A DNA stretch of 64,000 nucleotides from Krasilnikovozyma curviuscula (taxonomy: Eukaryota; Basidiomycota; Tremellomycetes; Cystofilobasidiales; Mrakiaceae). The stretch is taken from the NCBI GenBank assembly GCA_014825775.1, contig MVAQ01000040.1, positions 55,158 to 119,157 on the forward strand. The letters run 5' to 3'. Positions 35,594 through 45,625 of the stretch are shown here, in pieces (the stretch's first letter is position 1; each line of letters starts with the position of its first letter). The notes under the pieces were generated by a model. The model was not told where the DNA came from. It did not search any database and saw nothing but the letters and a program-made list of their open reading frames with translations. A program made the position numbers and the translations under genes.

Positions 35594-37692
35594 ATGTCGC
35601 TTCGTCCAAGAGCATCGTTGCCTTCTCTGGGTCCTCTCCCTCTACCGCGATCTTCTCTGCACAAAGACCGCCGTAGGCAAACTCCTACACCAATGATGAA
35701 CTCAAGCTGGGGGAAAGCATGGGCCGAAAGTAACCTACGCCTGGAAAGGCTGAGAATCTCGTCTGAGGTAGAGGAAGGAGAGGAAGGACAGAATGACTTA
35801 GAGACAGAGCGCGAAGAGGTGAGCAGCTCATTTCAGGTATCCTGATAGACCTATATCCTGAAGGAATTTGATTGGCTAAAGGATACTGAATGGAAGGTGT
35901 GTCTTCAGTTTTTATCAGCGCTTTCGTCTTCACTAACCAGCCCCTAATTCTTGTTTGGACAGGTTGTTCGAGCAGAAGTCGAGTCTCTTTACATCCAGTG
36001 TTCTGGTCTGTACGAAGGTGTGCGTTTTTATGTCATTTGTTTGGGCTCCATCTCCTATGCTCGTGTAGCTGACCCAACTCATGTATGCCAACGTCAGGTC
36101 TCCAGCTTGGAACAACAGCGTAACGAAGCCCTCCATCGATGCGCTTCTCTTGAACAAAGTAATGAACGACTCAGAATGAAGCTGATGGACTCAGAAGACT
36201 TGCGAAGAGAGCTCGAAAGATCGATGGGACGAATGGACGACGAGGTAAGATACTTTCTTTTTCTGACCACACCATCTTCACATCAGAAGTCGAAGCTTCT
36301 CTTTCCTAAACAAGATGACCCGCTTGCGGTCCAGAGTGGAAATTGCTTCTCGAACAGCTGTTCGAATAAACTCCCGCCAGTCGTCTACTCAATCATTCAA
36401 ACGCGCAGTCTCTGCCGCTTCCTTTGGTACTTCCTCAAACAGGTCCTCTTCTTTTCCCTCCAGAATCGAGAGATCTCTTCCGATATCTGACAAGAGAGAA
36501 AACACCGACTCGACGTTCTTCCAGCAAATATCGCCAACCTCTATGGTAGAAGATGACAAAGAAAATAATCCGCACCAGAACTCTCATTTTCTTCGTCGCC
36601 AACCATCGGTAGCGTTGCCTAATTATCCTTTTACATCTGCAACAGTACAGCCCTGCCATTCTCTCGAAACAAGGAAACTCACACCCGCATTCCAGCAATT
36701 GAAGGCATCAAAATACGAGCCACCACTCTCTTCTCCTTGTTCAATACTTCAAGAAGTTTACCGAGAGTCCAGAATGCAGAATCCTTCGGTCTACAGAAGA
36801 CCCAGCCTTCCCTTGGTCTTACACGATAGGGAGGGTAAAGCTGTGTCAAGTCGTCCCATTGCTGGCAATGGTAGTATTGCAAGTGATACCTTGTCAGGAG
36901 CTTATCAAAGACAGATTCTCCGAGAGAATCTAGCCTTTCCTGCCACTCAACCTCTTCGTAGAAGCCTCAACCGAAGCGTCACAGACTCAATCCTCTCGGC
37001 ACCAGCATCACAAACTCATTTCATTAGTAATCCGCCTCAACGACAACAACAACCATTTCCGCTATCAAAATTTCGAACGAGCTACCATGATGAATCATAT
37101 TGCGAGTCTTCAAGGCCGCCTCTGGTGAATTCTGAACTGGTCGAGTCGCTAGCGGAGGAAGAATGCCAACTGAAGGCTGAAGTCGGGCCAGGATCTGAGG
37201 TCGATGTACCAACATTTTTGTCACAGCATTCCAACATCTCGCCGATTACACCATTCAAGCAGAGCCAAATATCTGATTCATTGAGTCGAGTTCTGCTGCA
37301 ACCATCGTCGGTTGCAGGATCAAGTGAGTTGAGTGATTTTGGTGAGAAGAGACAGAGTGGAATGGTCAACTCGGCGTTGGTACCGACTAAGAGAGATGAT
37401 GGACCTTTCGTTGATGGACCGAGGATGGCTCCCATTATCGCTGTTCTCAGCGATAGGGAGCTGAAGAAATTTAGACAATGTGAGTAGACCTTCTTGTCGT
37501 TACACACCCGATTTCCGCTACGGATCCCATCAATTCGCCCTGTTCCATTCTCGCTCCTTCACAGACATCACTCGCTTCGACTTGAGGATGATTGACGAGG
37601 AAACTATTCATAAAAAGATGCTTGATCTCTTTGGCGACGAGAACTTCTACGTTTGGCAGGAAGCTTGGAGCTTTCTCACCATTATTGATTAA
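35594..37692 (+). CDS. Coiled-coil, serine-rich protein of unknown function
   Basis: About 530 residues, start MSLRPRASLPSLGPLPLPRS. Residues about 75-160 form a coiled coil over several short exons (VVRAEVESLYIQCSGLYE, SLEQQRNEALHRCASLEQSN, ERLRMKLMDSEDLRREL, DDEMTRLRSRVEIASR). A long disordered region follows, rich in S, P, Q and R, with basic patches and proline-directed sites (ISPTS, ISPITPF, SSPCS) that could be phosphorylated, and MVEDDKENNP. The C-terminal exon is well ordered: YITRFDLRMIDEETIHKKML then DLFGDENFYVWQEAWSFL. An N-terminal coiled coil plus a disordered tail with such sites is seen in spindle, kinetochore and septin-associated proteins, but I cannot name the family. The intron at 37478 joins RQ to YITRF. 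Confidence 0.68.
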
Positions 37693-37979
37693 ACCGACAG
37701 CACTCCATTCACCTGTTGAATTTTTGAACATCTCTGTATCAACCTGCGCCACTTTTGGCAGGCTGCCCAGCTAAGCTGATCAATCCTCATCCTCCACACT
37801 CGCGCTCAGCAGAGTTTTCTAGTTTTCTTAAAGCTTATCACTATTAGCAACAGAAAGCATTCTCTTGGAAACTTCTTCGTACACCTCTATAGTTGTTATC
37901 TTGTTCTACATGTTCATTTCCAGTCCTCAAAGGTGATCCGCGAGGTTCAGGGTGCCTATAGCTGCATCTTGCTTCAATC

Positions 37980-38339
37980 ATGTCAGACACACCTTTCTTC
38001 ACCATCTTCCTCGTGTTGATGGCCATCTTTGTGTGCGTCTCAAGTTTATCATGGGCTTTCAACGGCACAGATTTGCGGGCACCAGCCAAGCTCACTTTCG
38101 TTGTCGTTTCCAGCTTGGCCTTCGTCTTCTACCTCTTCCTCTCATCCTGTCTTGGTGTACCGCTGAAAGAAGTGAGAAAGAAAATGATCTAAATTCCTCC
38201 GTTTCTGTTAACTTCTGGTGTGTTAATTGTTTCGTCCATTCTCTTTCTGCAGCTCATGCTTCCCAACAAAAAAGCTGGCATGAAATACCCGGGACGAAGT
38301 CGGAGGGAGATCCAGGAGTTCGAAATGATGACTCGATAG
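37980..38339 (+). CDS. Small two-helix membrane protein
   Basis: Two exons (37980 to about 38170, then about 38253 to 38339) give some 92 residues. The start MSDTPFFTIFLVLMAIFVCV is the first membrane helix and LTFVVVSSLAFVFYLFLSSC the second; the loop between them is short (SWAFNGTDLRAPAK). The C-terminal tail is basic and soluble (LMLPNKKAGMKYPGRSRREI, QEFEMMTR). The size and two-helix hairpin recall V-ATPase subunit e or small ER subunits, but the signature LHPLV of subunit e is missing, so I do not assign it. The intron joins VPLKE to LMLPN with standard GT-AG ends. Confidence 0.6.
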
Positions 38340-38794
38340 CACTGATATTAGAGATGGAACAGGTTGTTGACCGGGCCCAGAGAACGGCAGCAGCAAGGTT
38401 CACATGGTACCTTTTTTCTCTTTAGTTTGGGCGCCATGTTGGTTCAGCATGCTTCAAGTTCCAGCTCTCAGCTTCTCATTCCAGTCATTGGCAAAGAATA
38501 CTAAGACATCTCCGCATCCTCTCTCGCCTTTGGGTTGCCTGCTCTCAGGATCGGTCCAGTCCGTCACGGGCGGCAGGGCAGCAACAACAGCACGAGAGTA
38601 AATGTGTCGCTGAAGTTCCATCTCAAAGTAGACTTAAAACTAGTTCTTCTTCTACTGGCTGAACTCAGATTGCCAAGAGAACAATATCGTGTTCTGGGTG
38701 ATCGTCTGGCAGGATCTTGTCAGTCGGTGACACCCCGGCACGAGGCTGACTTCCAACGTCCATCCTCATCCTTTGTTCAATATTCAAAGAACAG
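38340..38794. other. Intergenic region
   Basis: About 455 bp between two plus-strand genes. Two open frames of 65-87 codons have no family features. It probably holds the esterase promoter. Confidence 0.5.
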
Positions 38795-40640
38795 ATGACT
38801 CTTTTTGCATACAAGCTTGCTCTAAGCCTTTGTGTCGGGTCCCTGGTCTTGCTGTTCTTCCTTTACAGAATGTCGCCTTTCCCATCCTTCATGCCTGCGC
38901 TTTATTCCTCCCTCTCCACCGGCAAGCGATTTGTCTCCAGTTCTGGAGTGAGCGTAGGATCTTGGGAGAAGTTAGAGTCTCCTCTCTCATTCGAAGAGCT
39001 CTCAGCAACGATAGATGGACTCACAGGCAAGTCTCCTGCACACCTTGGGTTGACTTGGATGGCATGGCTTCTTTGGTGATGGGGTTGCGAAGTAAGAACT
39101 GACTCGATATATTGTTCCCTTATCAGGATGCTTTGCTACATATGACCAGCTCTCTAATACGAATGCTTCTCTGGACGAATTGGCTCAAACAGGAGAACTA
39201 GGCCACCAGCGCCAAGTGGAAGTGATGGGTTGGGAGTGGGTGCCAGATGAAGCCGGACATATTGTACCGTTTACAGCGAAAGACTTTCTCGAAAGGATGT
39301 TCAGGAGTCGATATGGTCTTGTACTACTTGGAGGTGATCTGATTCTGTCGTTCGTGTCATACTGTATCTGGTCTCAAGCTGATGTCCTAGTTCATATTCA
39401 TTAGATTCCTTGACTGGCCAACTCTCGGACGCATTCGACACTATGATCAGAAGCGATAGCCTGCCTTATAATACAAGTCAGTCGGTTCTTCTAAGGAGAA
39501 ACACCAACAAGAAGAACGAGTTTGGGCGGCTCGAATTAGTTTCGACGTGGTATTTCAACACCGACCACCCACTGTTTCTCGACCTGGACCTCGACCCTTC
39601 TATCCCACTAACTCGGTTTGAGTTCCCAGTCCTCACAGGGATGAGGTGTGACCTGCTGCTGCACTTTGATGAGATCAATGCCATCCTCCAGGATGAGATG
39701 GGCCTCAACAAAACTTCTGTCAATTTGGGACAAGGAGAGTGGGACACAGATTGGGAACTATGGACTAGGACAAAATTCCATTCGCCTTGGGAGGGAGAAC
39801 AGCCAGGAGTCTTTATCGTCAACACGGGGGCTCACTACTCGCCCGTGAGGATTCCTATCTCTGGTGATGAGATGCGAGAGCTCTACTCCTTCACTGTGAG
39901 CACTCTTCAACATCTCATAATTAGAGAAGGAAGCGTATTAGCTAATATTCTTTTGATTCAAGGTCACTCGATCTCTTTCTAGACTTGCTGCCCTTCCTGG
40001 AAGTCCGGCAATCGTCATACGCTCGACCAGCCCTGGCCATTGGGGGTGCGAGCAAGAACACTCTCCCAACGCTCATCCGTCTGAAGGGAGCCTGCGTGGC
40101 TATGGATGGAACCAGTTTCCATATTTCAATAGGTACGCAAATGCCTTCTCTTCGTCGTTTGCTGTGAGTGGCTCATCGCTTGACTAGATACCCCGTATTC
40201 TCGATTTTACGAAGTCTCTGGGAAGAAGCGATCACAGCTCTACCTCAGTCTCAGCCTGGAGGATCAAAGTTCTTCTACGTCAATATCTGGAACCTGAGTG
40301 TTCAGCGACCTGATGCACACCACCTGGGGCACCATGGAAGAGGTCAGCAGCTTCCTCCCCTTGCAGCACTCGAAAGTGGGAGCTGGCCCGCATTCTTCCG
40401 AAGCAACACTGATGTTTTAATGCTGATGTTCGACTGACATACATGGTTGCAGGTGATTGTCTGCACTGTAAGTTAATCTGCTTCCCATTTTAACAAATGT
40501 CGCACTGTTTGCCGCAACCACTCAAACTCCATCCGAATGCTTCCTCTCTGTCCATCTTGTGACCTCTAGGGTGCCAGCCAGCGATCCCTGCGACATGGGC
40601 TAGGACGCTTTGGCATGCCTTAGCACTGAACTTCGAGTAA
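38795..40640 (+). CDS. Type II membrane SGNH/PC-esterase (possible glycan O-acetyl enzyme)
   Basis: About 490 residues. The start MTLFAYKLALSLCVGSLVLL then FFLYRM is a signal-anchor helix, placing the rest in the Golgi lumen. The GDS block is split by an intron: VLLGG / DSLTGQLSDAFD, containing the nucleophile serine. Later comes FIVNTGAHYSPVRI. The C-terminal DxxH block is GDCLHWCQPAIPATW, split over two introns, with the catalytic Asp and His; this is the DCLHWCLPGxPDTW signature of the PC-esterase (PMR5/TBL, CAS1-like) family. Such enzymes add or remove O-acetyl groups on polysaccharides; in capsule-forming fungi relatives act on capsule or wall glycans. The substrate here is inferred only. 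The first intron uses a GC donor (after 39029), needed to join DGLTG to CFATYDQLS. Conserved neighbours: none of the same pathway. Confidence 0.85.
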
Positions 40641-40660
40641 CAGAAATAGCGCAGAGATTG

Positions 40661-41154
40661 TTATATGAGAAATATTTTCTGTTTTCTGCCCATCAACAGT
40701 AGCGCAAGATCGATATGATTACCCGATCCGCCACCAAAATCGATTGCGGACGGTCGCAAACCGTTACTGTAGCCACGGTTCTTGTCGTCACAGTCATTTG
40801 GGAAGACCTTTTCTTCCACAATATAGTTATAGTTTGAGGTAAATAGCAATCAGGTCTGGGGGACCAGGGAACTGAAAGAAGACCTGAAACAATGTATTCG
40901 GTGGCGAGAGATAAATGACGGAGCACTTACGTGTGACAGCGAGCGAGATGACCGTTCGAGTGGCCTAACCAGACTTTTGGACTTAGCCACGGGTCAGGAA
41001 AACGTGCTAAAATCGAAGACTCATTAACACGCAATCTATGAGGCTGGTGTACACTGACCTGCTGCCCTTGCACGATAAGCTCGCAGCCGCCTTTCTTTTG
41101 GAGTAAGCCAATCTCTTTCTTGCCAACAACAACGAAACTCCTAGCACCGCACAT
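40661..41154 (-). CDS. Possible short gene or decayed coding region
   Basis: Minus-strand frames show protein-like stretches: MCGARSFVVVGKKEIGLLQK, ARFPDPWLSPKVWLGHSNGH and EEKVFPNDCDDKNRGYSNGL. Plausible splice sites exist (gtcagtg...ttttag near 41050; gtaagtgc...tttcag near 40930), but I could not join all three stretches into one frame without a stop. The ATG would lie 45 bp from the divergent C2H2 gene start, leaving little room for promoters. It may be a small gene with unusual splicing, a remnant, or simply the 5' untranslated region of the neighbour. No family recognised. Confidence 0.22.
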
Positions 41155-41156
41155 TT

Positions 41157-41172
41157 GTCCCTGAATAGGGAC
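41157..41172. repeat. Perfect inverted repeat GTCCCT-GAAT-AGGGAC
   Basis: A 6-bp perfect palindromic arm pair with a 4-nt loop, 27 bp upstream of the C2H2 regulator start. It could be a transcription factor site or an mRNA leader hairpin; chance is also possible. Confidence 0.5.
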
Positions 41173-41198
41173 TTACTACCACTGAATCAACCCATAAC

Positions 41199-42404
41199 AT
41201 GCCTGGAAACTTCCAATGTTAGTCTGACGATTTTGTCGCTTGAGATTCGCAACTAAAAGGACTCAGAAGGCTAACCAAAGTTTTCATCTCTTTTCCCTCC
41301 CTCCTCTCTTCTTCACCAGGTAAAATCTGCTCAAAAACATTCTCTCGACAACAGAATGTTCTTCGACATGAACGAATTCGTAAGAACCCCCGTTACCATC
41401 ACTAAAATCATCGACAAGAACAGAGTGGCTGAACAAACCGATTCCTATCCCTTCTTCATCAGACACTGGAGCAAAGCCCTATAAGTGTTCCACTTGTAAT
41501 GAGCACTTCAGCAGAGTGGACCTGATGTCTGCTCACGCGAAGAAGACGCACTCAATCTCTCACAAAGATATCGCTGTCAGGGGCGGAGGACCAGCGCGAG
41601 CGCAGCAGCACCAACGCACTTCCTCAAATGAACCACCAAAACTCAATCTGTATCAACCCAAACCTCAACTCCTTACCTATTCTCCTCTATTACCACAGAC
41701 TGCTTCGTCCTTCAATCAGCCAGCTCCATACCTGATGGTACGCCTGTTCGCTCCTAGCTTGTTTACAGTTTCCCTAGATTGAATACGCTGTCTCACACAT
41801 TATTATCTATTTCTTTTATCGTTCTCGAATGCATTTCACTCGATAATGTACTTTGATTTTCCTTATCTTCTACCAGGCTGAAGCTATTGAACAACCTAAG
41901 TTAGAGTGGACAAGAACCCCACCACGCACAGTCGCTCCAATTGAAGAGCCGCCTCCCACGGGCACGAGCACCCGCTCGCTCTCCCCACTGCTTCTTACCG
42001 TTCCTAGCTCTCCAACAGACTCCACTCAATGGTACGACTTTTCCACCCACACTTACCCATGGGCTGCATTTGAGTCTGGCTTGACGGGCGATGGCTACAG
42101 CGCCGCCCCAATCTACACAAAGAGTCCCTCCGCCTTCCTCGTCTCGCCCGTCGACTTCAACTATAACTACAACCCCCAATTCAACTTCAATACATCTCCA
42201 CCAACGAGCTACTTCCCTTCCCCTCAATCGTTCCAACAGAGACCACTGCAACCTGCCGCCAACCTCTTCACTTACCACCAACAGAACAGCAACGGCAGCG
42301 CCGACACTCTCAGTGTCCCTTCTCTTGGCGTGGAGGGAGTTTCGCCAAACGGTGGATATGGTGGAATGTTTAGATTCTCAGAGGGTATCAGACAGTCGTA
42401 TTGA
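41199..42404 (+). CDS. C2H2 zinc-finger transcription factor
   Basis: The first exon is tiny (41199-41217, MPGNFQ plus one base) and its T completes a cysteine codon across the intron: CKICSKTFSRQQNVLRHERI / HTGAKPYKCSTC then NEHFSRVDLMSAHAKKTHS. This gives two adjacent C2H2 fingers at the extreme N-terminus (finger 1 CxxC...HxxxH with the HTGxKPY linker; finger 2 CxxC...HxxxxxH). The rest, about 240 residues, is low complexity, rich in P, S, Q, N and Y (PVDFNYNYNPQFNFNTSP), probably an activation or repression region, with a short conserved-looking patch TQWYDFSTHTYPWAAFES. Three introns, one inside the fingers. A nuclear DNA-binding regulator; target genes unknown. It is followed by another regulator on the same strand. 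Confidence 0.85.
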
Positions 42405-42829
42405 GAACGTAAAGTCCCTTTTTTCTTTTGATGTCCTTGGAAACCAGATATCAGTGTAATTTTGTAAATATTCGCAACTTCCAAACCACATCCTAATGTA
42501 TCGATACGGACTCATATCTCTCCTTTTGTATTTGTATTTTTACCACGTACCGTAACTTCCAGAATTGATTGAATGACTGCGATGTAGCTATATTTGTTTT
42601 GAATTCAATGCATCTCGCGCTCTAAATTTGATCCCGATTTCAGTGTGAGTCCATGGAAAACACCCAATTGTGGTTTCCTTCCTAATGTCTTATTCGATTG
42701 GTAAACCTCACCCCTCAAAAAAAAAATCAAGAAAAAGGTGTTTTTCTGGGGCGGGTAACTGAAGAGGCGAACGAACAGGTGCGGTTCAGGTTGGCAACGG
42801 CGGGTCTGAGCTCACCACAGGCGTGTTCG
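42405..42829. other. Intergenic region between two regulators
   Basis: About 425 bp. A poly-A tract (42717-42727) and CT-rich stretches only. An in-frame open stretch precedes the Zn2Cys6 start but has no ATG. Confidence 0.5.
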
Positions 42830-45339
42830 ATGCAGGAAACTCTGTCTCAGCAGGCGGAGAAGAAAACCAGATCTCGAGTGGGCTGCTTGGAATGTCGACA
42901 CCACAAGAAAAAGGTTAGGCTTCGCCCACTCGACCTTTTTCCTCTCTTGCTGACTATGACCTGTTTGCTTTGAACTGGCACAGTGCACTGAAGAGAAACC
43001 AATCTGTGCTCGATGTGAGAGGCTGTCTAAAGAATGTATGTACGACAGGGAAGGCAAAGTTAAGAACAGGCCCAGGAAATCAAAAGGGCCTGTGGTCGAA
43101 ACCGACGAAGCTCCTCTCCCTGCTGCGATTCCAGCTGCTGCTCCTATTCGTTCCCACCTTTCACCCTACTCTTCATACACCTCTCTGTCCAGCGTGACCA
43201 CCATCAACACTAGCAGTATCCGTGGTGTGTACGAGCACAACGAACATGAAGACGTCTTCCCGACTCCGACTGTAAACACTGTTCCTCTTTCTTCAAATGG
43301 TCCAGCGACTGAAGTTCGACACAATCAGTCAGTAGCTCTTTTTACTTTGTTGATTCTTTGAGGTTGATACTTACGACTAGTCTTCCTGCTCTCTCTTGTT
43401 GATAGCGCTCAAAGCAACGATTCGCCGGAATTTATCACTCGAGCTGCTAGCTCTTCTGGGATCTCGTCCCCTTTTCCATGGTTGCACTTTTCTGCATCGT
43501 CTTACACACCGGCGGTGAGCTTCGACCGATCTCCGTCAGTAATCCCAATTTCGAACCTTTCCTCTGGCGTCATATGAAACTCTTTCTTTTTTGATGCAGC
43601 TCGCCTGGCCCTTTCAACTCTTATACAGATCGTCCACTGTACGTCAATGAAGCTCACAGCACTCCAGAGAACAGCAGCGGAGTATACGACGGTAACACAG
43701 GTGAGGTTGTAGCAAATGGTGGTTGCGGTGGTGACGGAGTTGCTTCGTCCTCCAAATTAAACTGGGCGTCGACAAATGCAGTTAGCTACGACTACCATCA
43801 TTCCCATAACAGCGCGTTGGTACTAACCTCAACGCAGTCCACGCAACCCTTCCCACCACCTGTGGATTCACCTGAATACCTCGAGGAACTCTTTAGGGTT
43901 CCAAGTCCAGCTTCTTCACCTTATCTAGCTCCTCCTATCATTTCATTGTTACCAAAAGAACAACTTGAGCTGCTACATCACTTTGTGTCCGTCACCACGT
44001 CCATTGGCATCGCCCTCGACACGGACCAGAACCCACTCAGAAAATTCTACCTTCCCCTCGCGCTATCAACGACCGACTCAGCTTCAGAAAATCCGGCCTA
44101 CCACGCTCTGTTATGTGCCTCCGCAACTCACCGGATGAACCTCATGCTCAGCACAGGCAGTCCGACGTATGCTGAGTTCAAGGATAAAGCTGCGAAGCAT
44201 AAAGTATTGACCATCAGGCTTTTGGCCAACGTATTAAATCAGATTCGAGAGGAGGATTTGGGAAAGGACCTGACAGTGCTGAGGTCCGTTGTCGCAGGGA
44301 CTATGGCTTTATTTAACTTGACTTCCGGTGAGCCTACGTCTGTTAGCTCAGCTACTATGGGATCGATTGACCTAAACGATTTACGATCGGATTGTCAGTC
44401 ATGGATGGCGATACTCGCATGTATCAAGTCCCCATCCAAAGCTGTAGGAACGTCCTAGTTGCGCCTTACCTTGAATTCTCGGCCGACCAGCCTGCCACGC
44501 CGCCGTCCTCACCGTTTCGGTTCGCAATCATGATTTCATCTATCTATGAGCTCCTCGGCGGGTTTACGAACGGCATCTGTAAATCTAGCGAGAAGCCCGC
44601 GTCGTTGCCCATTTTTTTACCACCTGAAGACCCAAGTGAGGAGGTGGATCTGTCGAGCGTCTTTGGGGTGACGCAGGATACTTGGGGTTTAGCGAAAAAG
44701 ACATTGGGGTTAGTTCATCGGCAAGATCTCTCGAAGGTCTCGAAGGATCTGGTCGAAGTGATGATCATCCAGGCTGATGGTTTGGAACTGGAGGCTGAGA
44801 TCCAGGCGGCGATCAGGATGGATGTCGAGGTTGCGAGTGGGGACTCTGCTAGAGTTTCTGTAGGAAGTCAGGTTAGTCCTTCATTCCTCTCACCATATGT
44901 CTTCATTACCGACGCACTGATGGCTCTACATCCAGCTCCTCCGCTACGCTCTCAGGATCTTCCTCCTCACTGAGATCTTTGAGATCCCTCCTCAGGACTA
45001 CCGAATTCAGAATGGCGTCAAAGCGGTGTTAGGTATGTTGATGGCTGTTCCGACAGGTCAGGAAGTGGGTTTATTGCTGGCTCTCGTCATTGCGGCCGCC
45101 TCTGCGATCGGGAAAGATCGCGTTGGTTTCGATCTTTTCGTCAAGCGGTCTGGCTGGTCAGGTACAATCCCTGTTCTTCTTCCACTCCGTTACCTTATAG
45201 TTCTAACCTGCGTGCATGCATCTTCGCAGGTCGCGCTGGCCCCAAATACGTAGCAAAGATCTTAACAGAAGTGTGGAAGGATGAAGGAAAGTCCTGGAGG
45301 GAGGTAGCTGTGGAGTTGGGAAGTCCGGTGCTTGTTTAG
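42830..45339 (+). CDS. Zn2Cys6 (Gal4-type) transcription factor
   Basis: The N-terminus carries a binuclear zinc cluster split by an intron: RVGCLECRHHKKK / CTEEKPICARCERLSKEC, with six cysteines in the spacing CxxCx6Cx6CxxCx6C expected for Gal4-type fingers. A basic patch follows (REGKVKNRPRKSK). The middle is disordered (P, S, T, N). The C-terminal half (from about residue 300) is helical and matches the fungal-specific regulatory domain II type: QLELLHHFVSVTTSIGIALD, HALLCASATHRMNLML, APYLEFSADQPATPPSS, LLRYALRIFLLTEIFEIPP, GLLLALVIAAASAIGKDRVG and KYVAKILTEVWKDEGKSWRE. One intron (44329-44398) is needed to move between two overlapping frames; with it LTS joins VMDGDTRMYQV. About 700 residues. 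Targets unknown. Confidence 0.86.
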
Positions 45340-45625
45340 CCATGCTGGTTGAGGTTGTAACCTGGGTTGTATTCGTTTATTGAGAATTGATCTGAGGGAC
45401 TTAACTTGCCGCTCGCTTGCTCTGAGGAACGTTTGACTGCGATACAGACACAAGAATTACATGACGCGAGTACACCTTTTGGCAGATATATAAACAAACT
45501 GTAGAAGTTGATAATGAAACAAAGGGGAGGCAGACTGTGAGTGTAACACCAAACGCTCAGCATACTGCTTTGTCGCAATGAGAAGAACCAGCACTCACCA
45601 CGAAAATCATCAAAGGAGAACGCTT

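Noticed and set aside
37980..38339. V-ATPase subunit e
   Set aside because: The two-helix hairpin fits in size, but the conserved LHPL motif after helix 2 is missing.
41901..42459. Minus- and plus-strand frames overlapping the C2H2 gene
   Set aside because: Explained by the low-complexity coding sequence of the zinc-finger protein.
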